A stretch of 64,000 bases of DNA from contig CATNEN010000013.1 in NCBI GenBank assembly GCA_950097015.1, forward strand, positions 744,001 through 808,000, in the 5' to 3' direction. A program made the position numbers and the translations under genes. Positions 32,351 to 44,700 of the stretch are shown piece by piece. Within the stretch, counting starts at the first letter, position 1. Every line of letters begins with the position of its first letter. The notes beneath the pieces were generated by a model. The model ran no database searches, was not told where the DNA came from, and was given only the letters and a program-made list of their open reading frames with translations. The stretch comes from Macrostomum hystrix (lineage: Eukaryota > Platyhelminthes > Macrostomidae).

Positions 32351-32962
32351 CGACCTTGCTACACGGTAGAAGCGCAGAAACTCGTTTCTTTGAAATTATT
32401 TAGGAGGCTTTTGCCGAGAAATACACTAAGCAGATTGCAAGTTTTTTATATTTGAAATCGAGACCGTTTTTTATTTAAAAAACGGACCTAAATCTTTTTT
32501 ATTTAGCTTTACCTAATCTTGTTGCACAAAAAAGGTTATATGGTTTATTTGGTTTATCTTGATACGTTTTTCTGTACTAAAAAAGCACTTAATAATGTCT
32601 GTGTTCGATACAAGCCAGCTTATGGTTTGACTTAAAAAGGGAAGTTTAGCGAAATAAAAAATATCTGGCATCGTTAGTTGCATGCTACAATTTATTCTTT
32701 AGAATACTAAATACGATCAATTTTGGTCCCATGTTAATATTCGTAAAATTAGCAAAAAATGCGAAAATTCTAATCGTTAATTGTAAAAAGCACACAAGAC
32801 TTTTCTTTAAAAAATATGTTTAGCTTAAAACCTTAAAAGTCTAAAAACCACAGATAGACGCTTTTAAAACAATTTAACTAGTTGTAATGCTTTAACTCAG
32901 AAATACAAAATGCGGTAAAAATAAAATAAATTACTTTCCGCGAAAAACTTTTCCGCCTATAA
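32351..32962. other. AT-rich spacer
   Basis: Nothing recognised between the two non-autonomous transposons. Confidence 0.4.
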
Positions 32963-32971
32963 TAAATCCTT

Positions 32972-33727
32972 GGGAGCCCGACATTTGACTGCTGCCATTT
33001 GACTTCCACCATTTGACTGCGGAGCATTTGACTGCGGACAATTTGACTGCGGAGCATTTGACTGCGGACGATTTGACTGCGGAGCATTTGACTGCGGGCA
33101 ATTTGACTGCCAGCCATTTGACTGCGGACAATTCCACACTTTTGGCTGCACATTTATTGACTGCCACTTCAAAACGAATTTCGTTTAGATGTTTATAATT
33201 AGTCGCAGAGCGGTTGAAACGAGGGTCACTTTAAACCCATTGCAAATTCCCATGGCTCCGTGGGAGAATTTCAATTGCAAACAATTGTCAACAGAGGATT
33301 TTCCTTCTCTCAGAGATCGAAATTTCCAAGATAAAAATGACTATAACAAAGTGTGAGAGCAACCGTAAAATACTCAAAATTGGTTGCTGAGGCACAATTT
33401 TTCACTGACAAATTTATACTTATTTATCCGGAAATAATTATATACCTATTGCGAAGCTTTCTGGTCGTGGAGATAAAATGTTATAGGCCTAATGAACAAA
33501 TTTACCATTTATTCTGGTTCTGGAACTGGGGAATCAGATTGTGGCAGTCAAATGGCTGGCAGTCAAATTGTCCGCGGTCAAATGCTTGGCAGTCAAATTG
33601 TCCGCAGTCAAATGCTCTGCAGTTAAATTGTCCGCAGTCAAATGCTCCGCAGTCAAATTGTCCGCAGTCAAATGCTCCGCAGTCAAATGGTGGAAGTCAA
33701 ATTGCAGCAGTCAAATGTCGTAGTCCC
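32972..33727. mobile_element. Non-autonomous MULE-like element with subrepeat inverted repeats
   Basis: A 756-bp element. Its ends start GGGAGCCCGACATTTGACTG (left) and, on the minus strand at the right, GGGACTACGACATTTGACTG. A perfect 9-bp target duplication TAAATCCTT flanks it (32963-32971 and 33728-33736). Each inverted repeat (about 170-190 bp) is built from about a dozen 14-15 bp subrepeats of the type CATTTGACTGCGGAG. The architecture (GGGA ends, subrepeat arms, 9-bp duplication) copies the autonomous MULE at 14156-18370, though the subrepeat sequence differs. The central 33170-33535 has no gene. Confidence 0.88.
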
Positions 33728-33736
33728 TAAATCCTT

Positions 33737-34985
33737 ATCTGTACATTCAAAGCGCACTGCCTTAAAAAATCTTTGTTTCCTTGCATATCATGGACTACAG
33801 AGGAAGATAGGATAATTCCTAGTCCTAAACCTAGATCCTAAGTTTATGTACTTGACTTACATACTAGGCATGAAGAAAACTTTCGTATTCAGAAAGCGAA
33901 GTGAATATGTTAAGATATTGTAGTGGTATTTAATATAATTTGTTTAAATAAACAGTAGATTCATGTCGCCACAGGACTTTAGCTATTATAATAATCAAAT
34001 CAAGTTATGTATAAGTTATGTATTAATTCTTTACAAGTTGTTTTCTATGGCATAGATTCTTAAAATGCAATCATGTTGCAAGTATAGTTTACTTTTGACA
34101 CTCGTTATTATCAGTTATCTTTAATTTTCAGCTAACAAAAGTTAGAAAAATATTTACTTCTTTTTGCAGATAGCATAAAATTATAGTAAGTTACCATAGA
34201 TTTTATGGTGCCTATGTGCTAGCCAGCCAATCAGTTTTTACTTTCTTTTGCCCCTGTTGATCAAATGAGAAAACTGGCAAAGTAATGACAAAATGGTAAA
34301 TGTCTTTCTTGTTGTATTTTAGGTACAGACATCCAGAAAAGTTTCAATGAATAAATATAGCATATTAGATTATGTTAAAAGCTTTCATGTAGCTTTCTTT
34401 TTATTTTTTTTTTATCTTTATTGTATCAGCTTTAGTATTCTCATATGAATTAACACACACACATACACACAAACACACTTAGAAAAAATGATATATTAAA
34501 ATAAAACATTATTAGGGATATATTTCAGATCTGGTTTAACATCATCAAAGTCTTTTATTGAACTCTTAATTAATATTTATATGACTGGTTCTAAATTCTG
34601 TTATCTATTTTGTTATAAAAATAAAATAATTTTTTCCCTTTCTCTTATCAAACAGTATTATTTTATAGTTGAATTTATAATCTTTTTACTTATATAGAAA
34701 TTATTGCCATTTTTTTTTCATTTTGCTAAATTAAACATTTCAGAAGAATGTCTGCTTTTTAAGGAGACTAAGAAAACAAAAGTTGTTTTGCTACTTTAAA
34801 TAAAAAATTTTCTGTTTTTTAGCCAGAATTATTTTTTTCTGAAAAAAACTTGTTTGCTTTTCTATTTTCTTTCTTTTATATTAAGATTCTAAACTGCAAT
34901 GGCCATTGTAGGTTTTTTTGTACATGAAAGCATGATAAACATTGTATAACATCTTTTGAATTCCAATTTAAAACCCAAGTTGCAG
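33737..34985. other. Very AT-rich stretch, probably intron or 5' flank of the RRM gene
   Basis: Contains a CA-rich microsatellite at 34454-34482 and long T/A runs. No upstream exon with a start codon for the RRM gene could be identified here. Confidence 0.4.
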
Positions 34986-35733
34986 CAGGAAGTGGCTCAA
35001 AGTGGCATCCTTGAGGCCCAGCTGGGCCGGGGAGGGCCTGGCCAGGTGCAGCAGCAGCAGCAGTCTCATGAAGACCGCAGCCGCACCAATCTAATCATAA
35101 ACTATTTGCCGCAGACATTCGACACTGAGGATCTGCGCGCCTTATTTGAAAAGGCCGGGCCGATCCGGACACACAAGGTTGTGCGCGACAAGCAGACTGG
35201 CGCCTCGCTCTGCTATGGCTTCGTTGACTTCCTGTTTCCCGAGCACGCCGAGAAGGCCATCGGCGAGTTTCACGGCATGAGGCTGGGCAACAAGAAGCTG
35301 CGCGTTGCCTACGCGGCCACTGGCAGCAGCTCCTGCGCCGGCTTTGTTGGTCCCGATGGCTCGCCGCTGCCACTGCCGACCATGCCGCCTCGCGCCGAGC
35401 GTCACAGCGGTGGTGCCGGCTCCGGTGTCGGCAATGGGGGCAGCTTCATCGGCGGCGGTGGCGGCCTCTGCGGCTCAGGCAGCGGCGGTTCCGCGCTGCC
35501 GTTGCGCAATCCCGGCAATCTGTACGTGTCCGGCATTCCGCGCAGCTGGACCGAAGCCGATCTGAACGCGCTATTCTCCAGATTTGGCAAGCTGGTTCAG
35601 ATCCGCGTGCTGACAGATCCCAACAGCGGCCTGTCCAAAGGAGTCGGCTTCGTCACCTTCGATGACAAGGGCAACGCCGAGAGGGCCATAATTGAAACTA
35701 ACGGGCTGCAGGTAGGCAAATGCGGGGCTTGAA

Positions 35734-35766
<33 letters not shown>

Positions 35767-38700
35767 GTGTGTGTGTGTGTGTGTGATTCATTCCTGCAAT
35801 TTCCAAAGTGGCGTGCAACTAATAACCACCCAGGTGACTGTCCCTGTGTTACTTTGGCTTTACTCTACTGTTGCCTCACAGTCGCTAGGCTGTAATTATC
35901 CTATTTTTGGGGGGATTTTATGGCGTTTAAACCGCTAGAGGGACTCAGATAAGATAACGATCCACGCGACGATTTTAGGGCGCGCTTAGAGAGCGATTAG
36001 CATCTGCTTCCCAAATCTTTCTAGCAGCTAAACTATGCCAGCTAACACACGGTTTGACAAATTTATATGCCTTGCCAACTAAACAGAGAACGAATTTAAT
36101 AGACGACATCGGGCCGGATCAACATAGAGGACTAAAAACAGAGGATAGATGAGACGTAGGAGAGATGAGTAAGGTGAGAGATAATACCAGGGACAGATAA
36201 GGCAGTAAAGACAGGGGAGAAATGGGAAATGGTCATGGAAGGTGAGATATGAGAGAGATTAGGAAAGATTAGATAGGAGACGAGAAATTAGGTTCGAGAG
36301 GTGAGACCGGAGAGGTTAGACATGAGAGATTGAATAAGAAAGTTGAGATAGGATGGACGCAGTTGCCCGACTCCTGATCTGATCCAACCCAATCTTCACC
36401 GTCTATTCAACTTTTTTAAAGAATAATTCCGCAATGAGTTCTTTACTCAATAGTAAATATTAGAATAGTGTGTGCGTCATCGCCTAGTACAGTAATCACT
36501 ATTTATAGACCAATCTAGATGGGATGGAGAGAGAGTGTGGCTGGGTGGGCTTTTGTTGCCCCTCCGTTCGATCAATAGACCCCAGTTGCCTCCCTTTGCT
36601 ATGCCATCCACCGCCGTGCAATTTTCGTGTCTCCTTCTCTGCCCTCTCTCTTCGTAGTTGAAGGCGTATGTCAATGCCTCTCAGACTTAAATTGAGTAAC
36701 CAGACTAAACCCAACCCAGCTTAAGCTTTCCTGCAACACTGACTCATTGTACTTAGGCGCATCATTGTTAGTGGGTGGACGCCTAGATGAAGTAGCCAAC
36801 ACGCACAAAAGAAGTTTCCAGTACGTTTCTGGTTTGTTGAAAATCTTTTACAAGCTTTGGTTGTTCGTCTGTACTGTAAGAAGCGGTCATTATTGTTGAG
36901 ATTCCATTGTTCGCGCTAGGCTTGTCTGTCTAGCCTAAATTATCTAATAGGTTGGCATTGTGAGTGCGCCTGCTTTCCCACGCGAGTTCATAGTTAAATG
37001 CGCGACATGATTTTAACTTTTTTCCTCTCCTAAAAGAAGATAGACGAACAAGATGACCGATATTAAGCAGAGTAGAGTAGTGTGCTCAATGTGAAGCCTG
37101 GGAGAAATTCACGCGATGAGACAGTGCTCAGCATGTGCCAAGCACAATACAGTATTGTATTGTTTCCTGCTGAACCATACAAATGTGATTATTAATGTGT
37201 CTGTCACTTCTGGATGTCTAATACTCTTTCAGAATTGGTCAGCACCCAATAAAAAATTAACTATTACGGTTTTATAGTAGACACTGAAGCACTGGGTCTC
37301 AGGGTTTTATAGTACACTGAAGCACTGGGTCTCAGGGTTTTATAGTACACTGAAGCACTGGGTCTCAGGGTTTTATAGTACACTGAAGCACTGGGTCTCA
37401 GGGTTTTATAGTACACTGAAGCACTGGGTCTCAGGGTTTTATAGTACACTGAAGCACTGGGTCTCAGGGTTTTATAGTACACTGAAGCACTGGGTCTCAG
37501 GGTTTTATAGTACACTGAAGCACTGGGTCTCAGGGTTTTATAGTACACTGAAGCACTGGGTCTCAGGGTTTTATAGTACACTGAAGCACTGGGTCTCAGG
37601 GTTTTATAGTACACTGAAGCACTGGGTCTCAGGGTTTTATAGTACACTGAAGCACTGGGTCTCAGGGGTTTGTTTTACCCGACCAACCTCCTCAGGGCCC
37701 AGAATGGCCGGCTCCGCTGCTGGTGAAATTCGCCGAGGATGGCTCGGCCAGGGCCCGCTCCGGACCGCGCCACGCTGGGCTGTCAGCTTCGTTCAACCTG
37801 CCGCTGGACACCGGGCGTCAGGGCGGCTCCGGCGCCTGCCGACTGAGCGCCAGCCTGTGCGGCCCGTCCAGCTCAGCCATGAACGGATCTTCGGGCTTCA
37901 GCTCCGGCGGGTGAGCACTTGAGGCTGCATTTTTGAATTTTATGTTTGTTTTTACCTGCGCGGATATTGCCTTACCTGAGATTATCCAGCGCGGAGATTG
38001 TCTCACCTGAGATTATCCAGCGCGGAGATTGTCTCACCTGAGATTATCCAGCGCGGAGATTGTCTCACCTGAGATTATCCAGCGCGGAGATTGTCTCACC
38101 TGAGATTATCCAGCGCGGAGATTGCCTCACCTGAGATTATCCAGCGCGGAGATTGCCTCACCTGAGATTATCCAGCGCGGAGATTGCCTCACCTGAGATT
38201 ATCCAGCGCGGAGATTGCCTCACCTGAGATTATCCAGCGCGGAGGTTGTCTCACCTGAGATTATCCAGCGCGGAGATTGTCTCACCTGAGATTATCCAGC
38301 GCGGAGATTGTCTCACCTGAGATTATCGAGCGCTGTGGTGGTCTCACGTGTGATTATCCCTCCAAGAGATTTTCTTCCCTTAGTTACTGCAATAAAAGAA
38401 ATTATTCTAAATGAAGTTTTTTTCTCTTTAGTTTTCCCATAGAAAGTGTTAGAAATTTTGTTTTGTTCTTTTAGCTTCTGAGTTCTTTAAAATCAATGCT
38501 CAATTGAGTACATTTGGCGGCTTACTTCAAAGAGTTGCTGGGGTCAATTTAGAAAACAGAAAAAGGCACAACTGCAATAAAAAGCGCAGCTGTGTGATAA
38601 GATTCAGGTGACTTGTAAAATTAGATTTTTTTATTACAATCTAAATCTTGCTCACACAGAATTATTATTATAGGTGAGTAAGTTAAATAGACAATACAAT

Positions 38701-41700
38701 TTACTATCCTTCAGTTGAGCACTGTGCCCAACACATGAGGGACTCATAGTAATATCTTTTTGGACTCAGTGAATAAAATCTGATTAAAATCTTGCAAGTA
38801 GTGTTTGCGCTTCCAAACTGCTTATGAAATAGGGCTCTGCAGCTATCGCCATTTCGTGTTTACGCGCTTCGTCAGTTTATAATTGTGCCGTGAGCCAGAG
38901 TTTAAATAATACAAGTTGTGTAGGAATGCTATTTATTGTTAGAATCTATATAGCATAGCACAGGTTGCTAATTTTCTTACTCCGGCCGGAAATTGCTTTG
39001 CATGTGGGCTCCGAACGGATTGAGAAAGATTTCTATCGCTTATGGAGGTCATTTTGGTCCACGAACAGTTTTGCTTGCTGTTTGACTATTTGTGTAGATT
39101 GCTAGAGAAATTCAGGTATAATTCTAATAGCAATTATAAGGGGGTCATATTTGAAATGATTAGACAATTAAACTTAATAAAAGCTGCATTTCAGTTAGTT
39201 AGTGGCGCATGTACTAATTACATGATGGATAAACAAATGTACTTTTATCCAATTAACCGCTTGTTAAAGTAGCGTTTTTTATTTTAGGAAATAAAGCTGC
39301 CCTCGATACCGTAGCTCTGTCCTACCTATAGAATTGAGCCTATAGTTGAGTAGCTACATGCTCTCCCTGAGAAACTACCTCAGTTGATTCCGTTCCGAAA
39401 TATTTTATAGTGCTTTTTCTGTTTCTTGCAGGTTAAAGCAAGGGTCTGGATTTCTAAGTAATTAATTATCTTTCGAGCATTTTTTTGCGAAATACATGTA
39501 GGAATTGTGAAACGCGACTGTTTGTAGTAGTCGATAGCCGAAATAACATAAGAGCGAATAATATGCGATACAGTATATTTTATTATAAAATCTGAGTTTG
39601 AGCTGGGGTGGCGGCTAAAGCCGCACCCCGTACATTAGCTAACGTGCGTGCCAAGGGGGGAGAGAGGCGGCAGAGAGAAAGAACGTAGAACGCCGCCAAC
39701 CCCACGCACGCGTGACGGCTGGCGCCGCCTACACTTCTCCCCCCCAAAGGAATAAAACGAAATAGGAAAAAACTAAACTTTGAACACGAGATTAACAGTT
39801 CAGATGATAGAAACTTAATGAATGATTAGAGCACAATTCCTTAGTTACTTGTACCGCTTAGGCTTGTCACGGGCAGCTCTAGGATGGCGTCTCAGTGCCA
39901 CGGCATCATTTTCCTGACCAGTATCCTGGCCGACAGGCGGAGGCGTGCCGGCAGGCGGAGGTGGGCCGGCAGGCGGGCCGGCAGGTGGGCCGGCAGGCGG
40001 GCCGGCAGGCGGGCCGGCAGGCGGGCCGGCAGGCGGGCCGGCAGGCGGGCCGGCAGGCGGGCCGGCAGGCGGGCCGGCAGGCGGGCCGGCAGGCGGGCCG
40101 GCAGGCGGGCCGGCAGGCGGGCCGGCAGGCGGGCCGGCAGGCGGGCCGGCAGGCGGGCCGGCAGGCGGGCCGGCAGGCGGGCCGGCAGGCGGGCCGGCAG
40201 GCGGGCCGGCAGGCGGGCCGGCAGGCGGGCCGGCAGGCGGGCCGGAAGGCGGGCCGGCAGGCGGGCCGGCAGGCGGGCCGGCAGTCGGGAAAATTGGTCG
40301 TAGCTGAGTCACGTGTCGCATGCAGGACTGTTGGCCTCGTCGTAGGATGCAGGTGTCGCCTCGAACCTCTTCTACCGTCCAAGGCTGGGTCTCGAATGGC
40401 AGCTGAGTTTTGATGCGTGTCTGCTGCTTTCGGAGAACCATTGTGCCGGGAACTACTCTGTGCTCCTTGGCGGTGTTGCGCTTGTCAAAGGCTCGCTTCA
40501 TTTCGCGCGTGTACTGCCGACTCCAGTCCCTCACGGCTTGATGGTCGCATCCAGTCACAGTTGGCTGCCGAATAGCCGGGATTCCGTCGTTGATCGCCCT
40601 GCCCATGAGTAGCTCGGCCGGGGTGCGTCCTGTGGCTCTGTGTGGCGTGGTGCGGAATGCCAGTAGCCAGTCGTCTAGGGCCTCTCTCCAGTTCCGGCCC
40701 TCAGCAATCGCCGTCTTGATCACCTTGCCGATACTGCGGTTGACGCGTTCGGTGGCTCCGTTGGACTCCGGGTGCAGCGGACAGATAAGCCGGTGATGAA
40801 CCCCATAATCGGTGAGGAAGTTGCGAAATTCAGCGGAGTTGAAGGGCGGTCCGTTGTCCGTAATGACCTCCGCAGGAATTCCGTGGCGACTGAAGAGCCG
40901 TCTCAGGTGCGGTGTCACGCTGCCGGCCGTGGTTGACTGCATTACGTCGACTTCTGGGTATTTGGAGTACAAGTCGGTGGTGACGAGCAGCATGTGACCT
41001 TGCACCGGACCGTAGAAGTCCATGCCGAGCAGCTGCCAAGGCCCGTCGGGCATTTCCGTCGGCTTTAGAGGCGTCTGCTGCACGTGCGTTGCCGCTGCCT
41101 GACAGTAGATGCAGCACTTGACAAAGACTTCGCAGTCGCTGTACATTTTGGGCCACCAGACCTTGGTTTGCAGGCGCTTGAGAGTCCTGTCCGCCCCGAG
41201 GTGTCCGGTGTGAGCCAGCTGCAGGATCGGCCTCCGCAGTGCCTCGGGGATGACGATGAGATCTCCGCGAAGCAGGACGCCGTCGTTCTCGGTTAGTTCG
41301 CTGCTGATGGACTTGAATGAGCGTTGCACCGGGCTGAGAGTGTTCCAGTTGCCGGTTCTGATCGCGCCGAGTGCAGCCTGCATTTCCGCATCAGATCTTG
41401 CAGCCTCTCTGATCTTTTGGATTGTGAAGCCCTTTGGCACGGCACCAGTTGATACAGCGTTGACGTGGGCTTCATCGATGACCTCGCCGATGTTTGGCCT
41501 CGACTCCGGCAGCGGCTGGCGGCTAAGCAGATCGGCTGGATTTGCTGGTCCCGGCCTGTACAACAGAGTAAAGCGGAGGTGCTGGATGCGGAGGGCCATT
41601 CGCTCGATCCGCGGCGGTGGGCGGGAACCCGGCTTGAACAGTGGAACGAGGGGCCGGTGGTCCGTCACAACGGTGAAGTTCGGGTCGCCTGCCAGGTAAT

Positions 41701-44700
41701 GTTCGAATTTCAGGCAGGCGAACTTGATGGCCAGCGCCTCCCGCTCAATCTGCGCATACCGCTGCTCCACCGGCGACAGAGCTCTGCTGGCATAGGCCAC
41801 GGGCCGGCTGCTGCCGTCTGGCTGCTTCTGGGTGAGAATGGCGCCGAGTCCGATCGGAGATGCGTCCACCAGGAGCTCCGTGTGCCGCTTGCGATCGAAG
41901 AATGCTAGCGTGTCGGCGTTGGCAATTGCACTTTTGATGCTGTTGAATGCCTTGGTGTGGCTGTCGGTCCATTCCCACGGCTGGCCCTTTTTAGTCAGTT
42001 GGCGCAGCGGGGCTGACACGTCAGCGTATCCAGAAATAAACTTCGCCAGAAAGTTTGCTGTGCCGAGGAATGACCGTATTTCTGAGACATTGGCGGGCTG
42101 CCGGAAGTCCTGCATTGCTTGGATCTTCTCGGCAGCTGGTTGGATGCCCTTGGCTGACATATGCATTCCGAGGAAGTCGACTGCTGGCTTGGCGAACTTG
42201 CACTTGTCTTTGTTCAACGTGATGCCAAACTCGCGGAGGCGTTGAAGACATAGATCCAGTCTTTCATGATGTTGTTTGATATCTGCGGCGTACACGATGA
42301 CATCGTCATGGACCCACCTGACGCCGTCAATGCCGCTGAGGATGCCTAGCATAACCCGTTGAAGGATTTCTGAGGCGTTGGTAAATCCCATGCTCAGCCG
42401 CTTCAGTCGCATCAGTCCGAGCGGCGTGCTGAATGTGAACAGATGTCGGCTGTCTTCGTGCACGGGGATCTGATAGAAAGCTTTCCGGATGTCGAGCTCG
42501 CTGAAAAGCTTGGCTCCAGACATCTCCTCGGTGACTTCGTCCAGTGTCGGGATCTGCTGCTTTTCCGGAACAACGAAGGCGTTCAAGTCGCGAAGGTCTT
42601 GGCATATTCTGACGCCGCCGTCCGCCTTGGGCACTACGACCATGCGTGCCACCCAGGCGCTGGGTCCCTTGACTGCTTCGATGATGTCCTGTCGCTCCAA
42701 TGCCTTCAGCTCGTCCACCACGGTTGCTCTTAGATGCGCCGCTACCCGGGAAGGCGCGTGGCAGACTGGAACGGCGTCGCCTGACAGCTGCACTTTCACC
42801 TGCACGCCCTTGATGCATCCGATGCCTTCGAAGACTTCTCTGTGACGGTGCAGGATGTCTTGCAGCTGCGGTGACAATCCCGCTGTGCTGTTTGAGTGCA
42901 CGGCTTCCGTCTCGCTCGAATCGGGGCGCTGGATTTTGAGCACTCCTAGTCTGAATGCGGGCTCGCGACCGAGAATCGTCAGGCCGTCACCATCCATGAT
43001 GTAGAACGGAGTGACGGTGCTGGCTGATCCAACGTGGACTTGTAAGTCGGAGACACCCAGGATCTTCAGCGGTGAGGCGCAACCGTAGGCTCGCACCTCG
43101 GATTTTGGAGCTCGCAGATGCGGCCGGCGGAGGGTCTTGAAGGTGCATTTGCTCATAATGCTGCAGCTAGCTCCGCTGTCAATCATCATCGGGAGCTGCT
43201 GATCTCCCACTCGGATTTTCAGCGAGACGTCAGGCGGATAGATGCCTTCCCTGTGCAGTGTGAACACGTCTTGGCTGGAGGTGTCACCAGGAGCTGTGCG
43301 GTATGCGTTGGCGTGAATCTGCTGTTGGACTCTGTTGCTGCTTAACCGCGGCTGGCGGCAAGCCTTTGCTAGGTGGTTTGGCTTGCCGCAGTTGTGGCAG
43401 ATTTTGCCCTTGGCTGCGTCACAGGAAGCGTGGCCGCGCTCGCCGCAGCGGTAGCAAGTCTGTGACCGGCTCTGCCTGGCCTCGCTGTGTGGCGTGCGTT
43501 TGTCTGACGCTGTTTGGCTTCTATTGGCCACGCTGGCCACCTGCGACTCGGTGGTCTTCTCCATCTCAGCAGCCTGTTCTTCCGCAGCTTCGAATGCTCT
43601 GGCCTTCCGCAGCGCGTCTTCCAGTGAGATGTTTGCTTCCTGGAGCAGCCGTCTGCGCAGCTTGTCGGAGGTGCATGTAGCAACAAGTTGGTCTCGGATG
43701 AGGGAGTCGCGTAAGTCGCCGAATTCACATGGTTCAGCAGCCGTCCGCAGCCTGCTGTACCAAGCTTCGATTTTCTCACCAGATTGTTGGACACACAGAC
43801 GGAACTGGTATCGAGCGTAAACGATGTTCTTTCTATCGTCGAAGTGTTGCCTCAGTCCCTTGAAGATGGTCTGCAGTGTGTGTTCCTGCTCCTGGCCGTC
43901 GGCGTCAGACCTGGGCTTTGGTAGTTCCCGAATGATGTCCGAGACTTCCTTTCCGGCCGTGTAGCAGAGCAGCTTGCATTTTTGGTTTTCATTGGCAATT
44001 CCGGATGCCTCAATAAAGTCTGCGAATCGCGCTGCCCATTCGTTCCAACGTTTGCCCGCGTTGTGCGGGTCGTGAGTAATGAGAAATGGCTCGGGTGGAG
44101 GTAGAGAAACGTAGCTTGTGGCCATGCCCCGCGTTGGCTGCGATGGCTTGCGATGCCACTGTAGGAATTGTGAAACGCGACTGTTTGTAGTAGTCGATAG
44201 CCGAAATAACATAAGAGCGAATAATATGCGATACAGTATATTTTATTATAAAATCTGAGTTTGAGCTGGGGTGGCGGCTAAAGCCGCACCCCGTACATTA
44301 GCTAACGTGCGTGCCAAGGGGGGAGAGAGGCGGCAGAGAGAAAGAACGTAGAACGCCGCCAACCCCACGCACGCGTGACGGCTGGCGCCGCCTACAATAC
44401 ACATTTAATAAAAAAAGTAAAATGATCCCTTTCGTTTTGTTTAGCTTAGTGTCTTTAAATTAAAAGTGTATTTGAATATATAGCTTGCATTTTTAAGTTT
44501 ATCACAGTGCCCAGGGGTCAATTATTTGCATGGGTTTCTAAAAACATCACTATCTATGACACTGACAGTAGTCTAAAGTCATTATCTATGGCTGGAGTCT
44601 CAAGTCATTATCTATGGATGGAGTCTCAAGTCATTATCTATGGCTGGAGTCTAAATCATGATCTATGGCTGGAGTCTAAATCATGATCTATGGCTGGAGT

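Larger units (their letters stand above)
39497..44396 (-). mobile_element. Full-length Ty3/Gypsy LTR retrotransposon, young
   Basis: 4900 bp, on the minus strand, with two identical 237-bp LTRs (39497-39733 and 44160-44396; ends TG..CA) and a 5-bp target duplication ATACA (39492-39496, 44397-44401). A purine-rich tract (TTTGGGGGGAGAAG, minus strand) abuts the 3' LTR at 39734-39747. TGGCATCGCA, one base inside the 5' LTR, is the likely primer binding site. One uninterrupted gag-pol frame lies inside; there is no envelope gene. It lies antisense in intron 2 of the RRM-dehydratase gene. Confidence 0.95.

Noticed and set aside
37264-37647. 127-codon ORF of YYKTLRPSASV repeats
   Set aside because: A 33-bp tandem repeat read in one frame inside an intron.
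39884-40413. Plus-strand ORFs rich in RRAG or GGPA repeats
   Set aside because: Shadows of the 12-bp repeat in the Gypsy polyprotein on the opposite strand.
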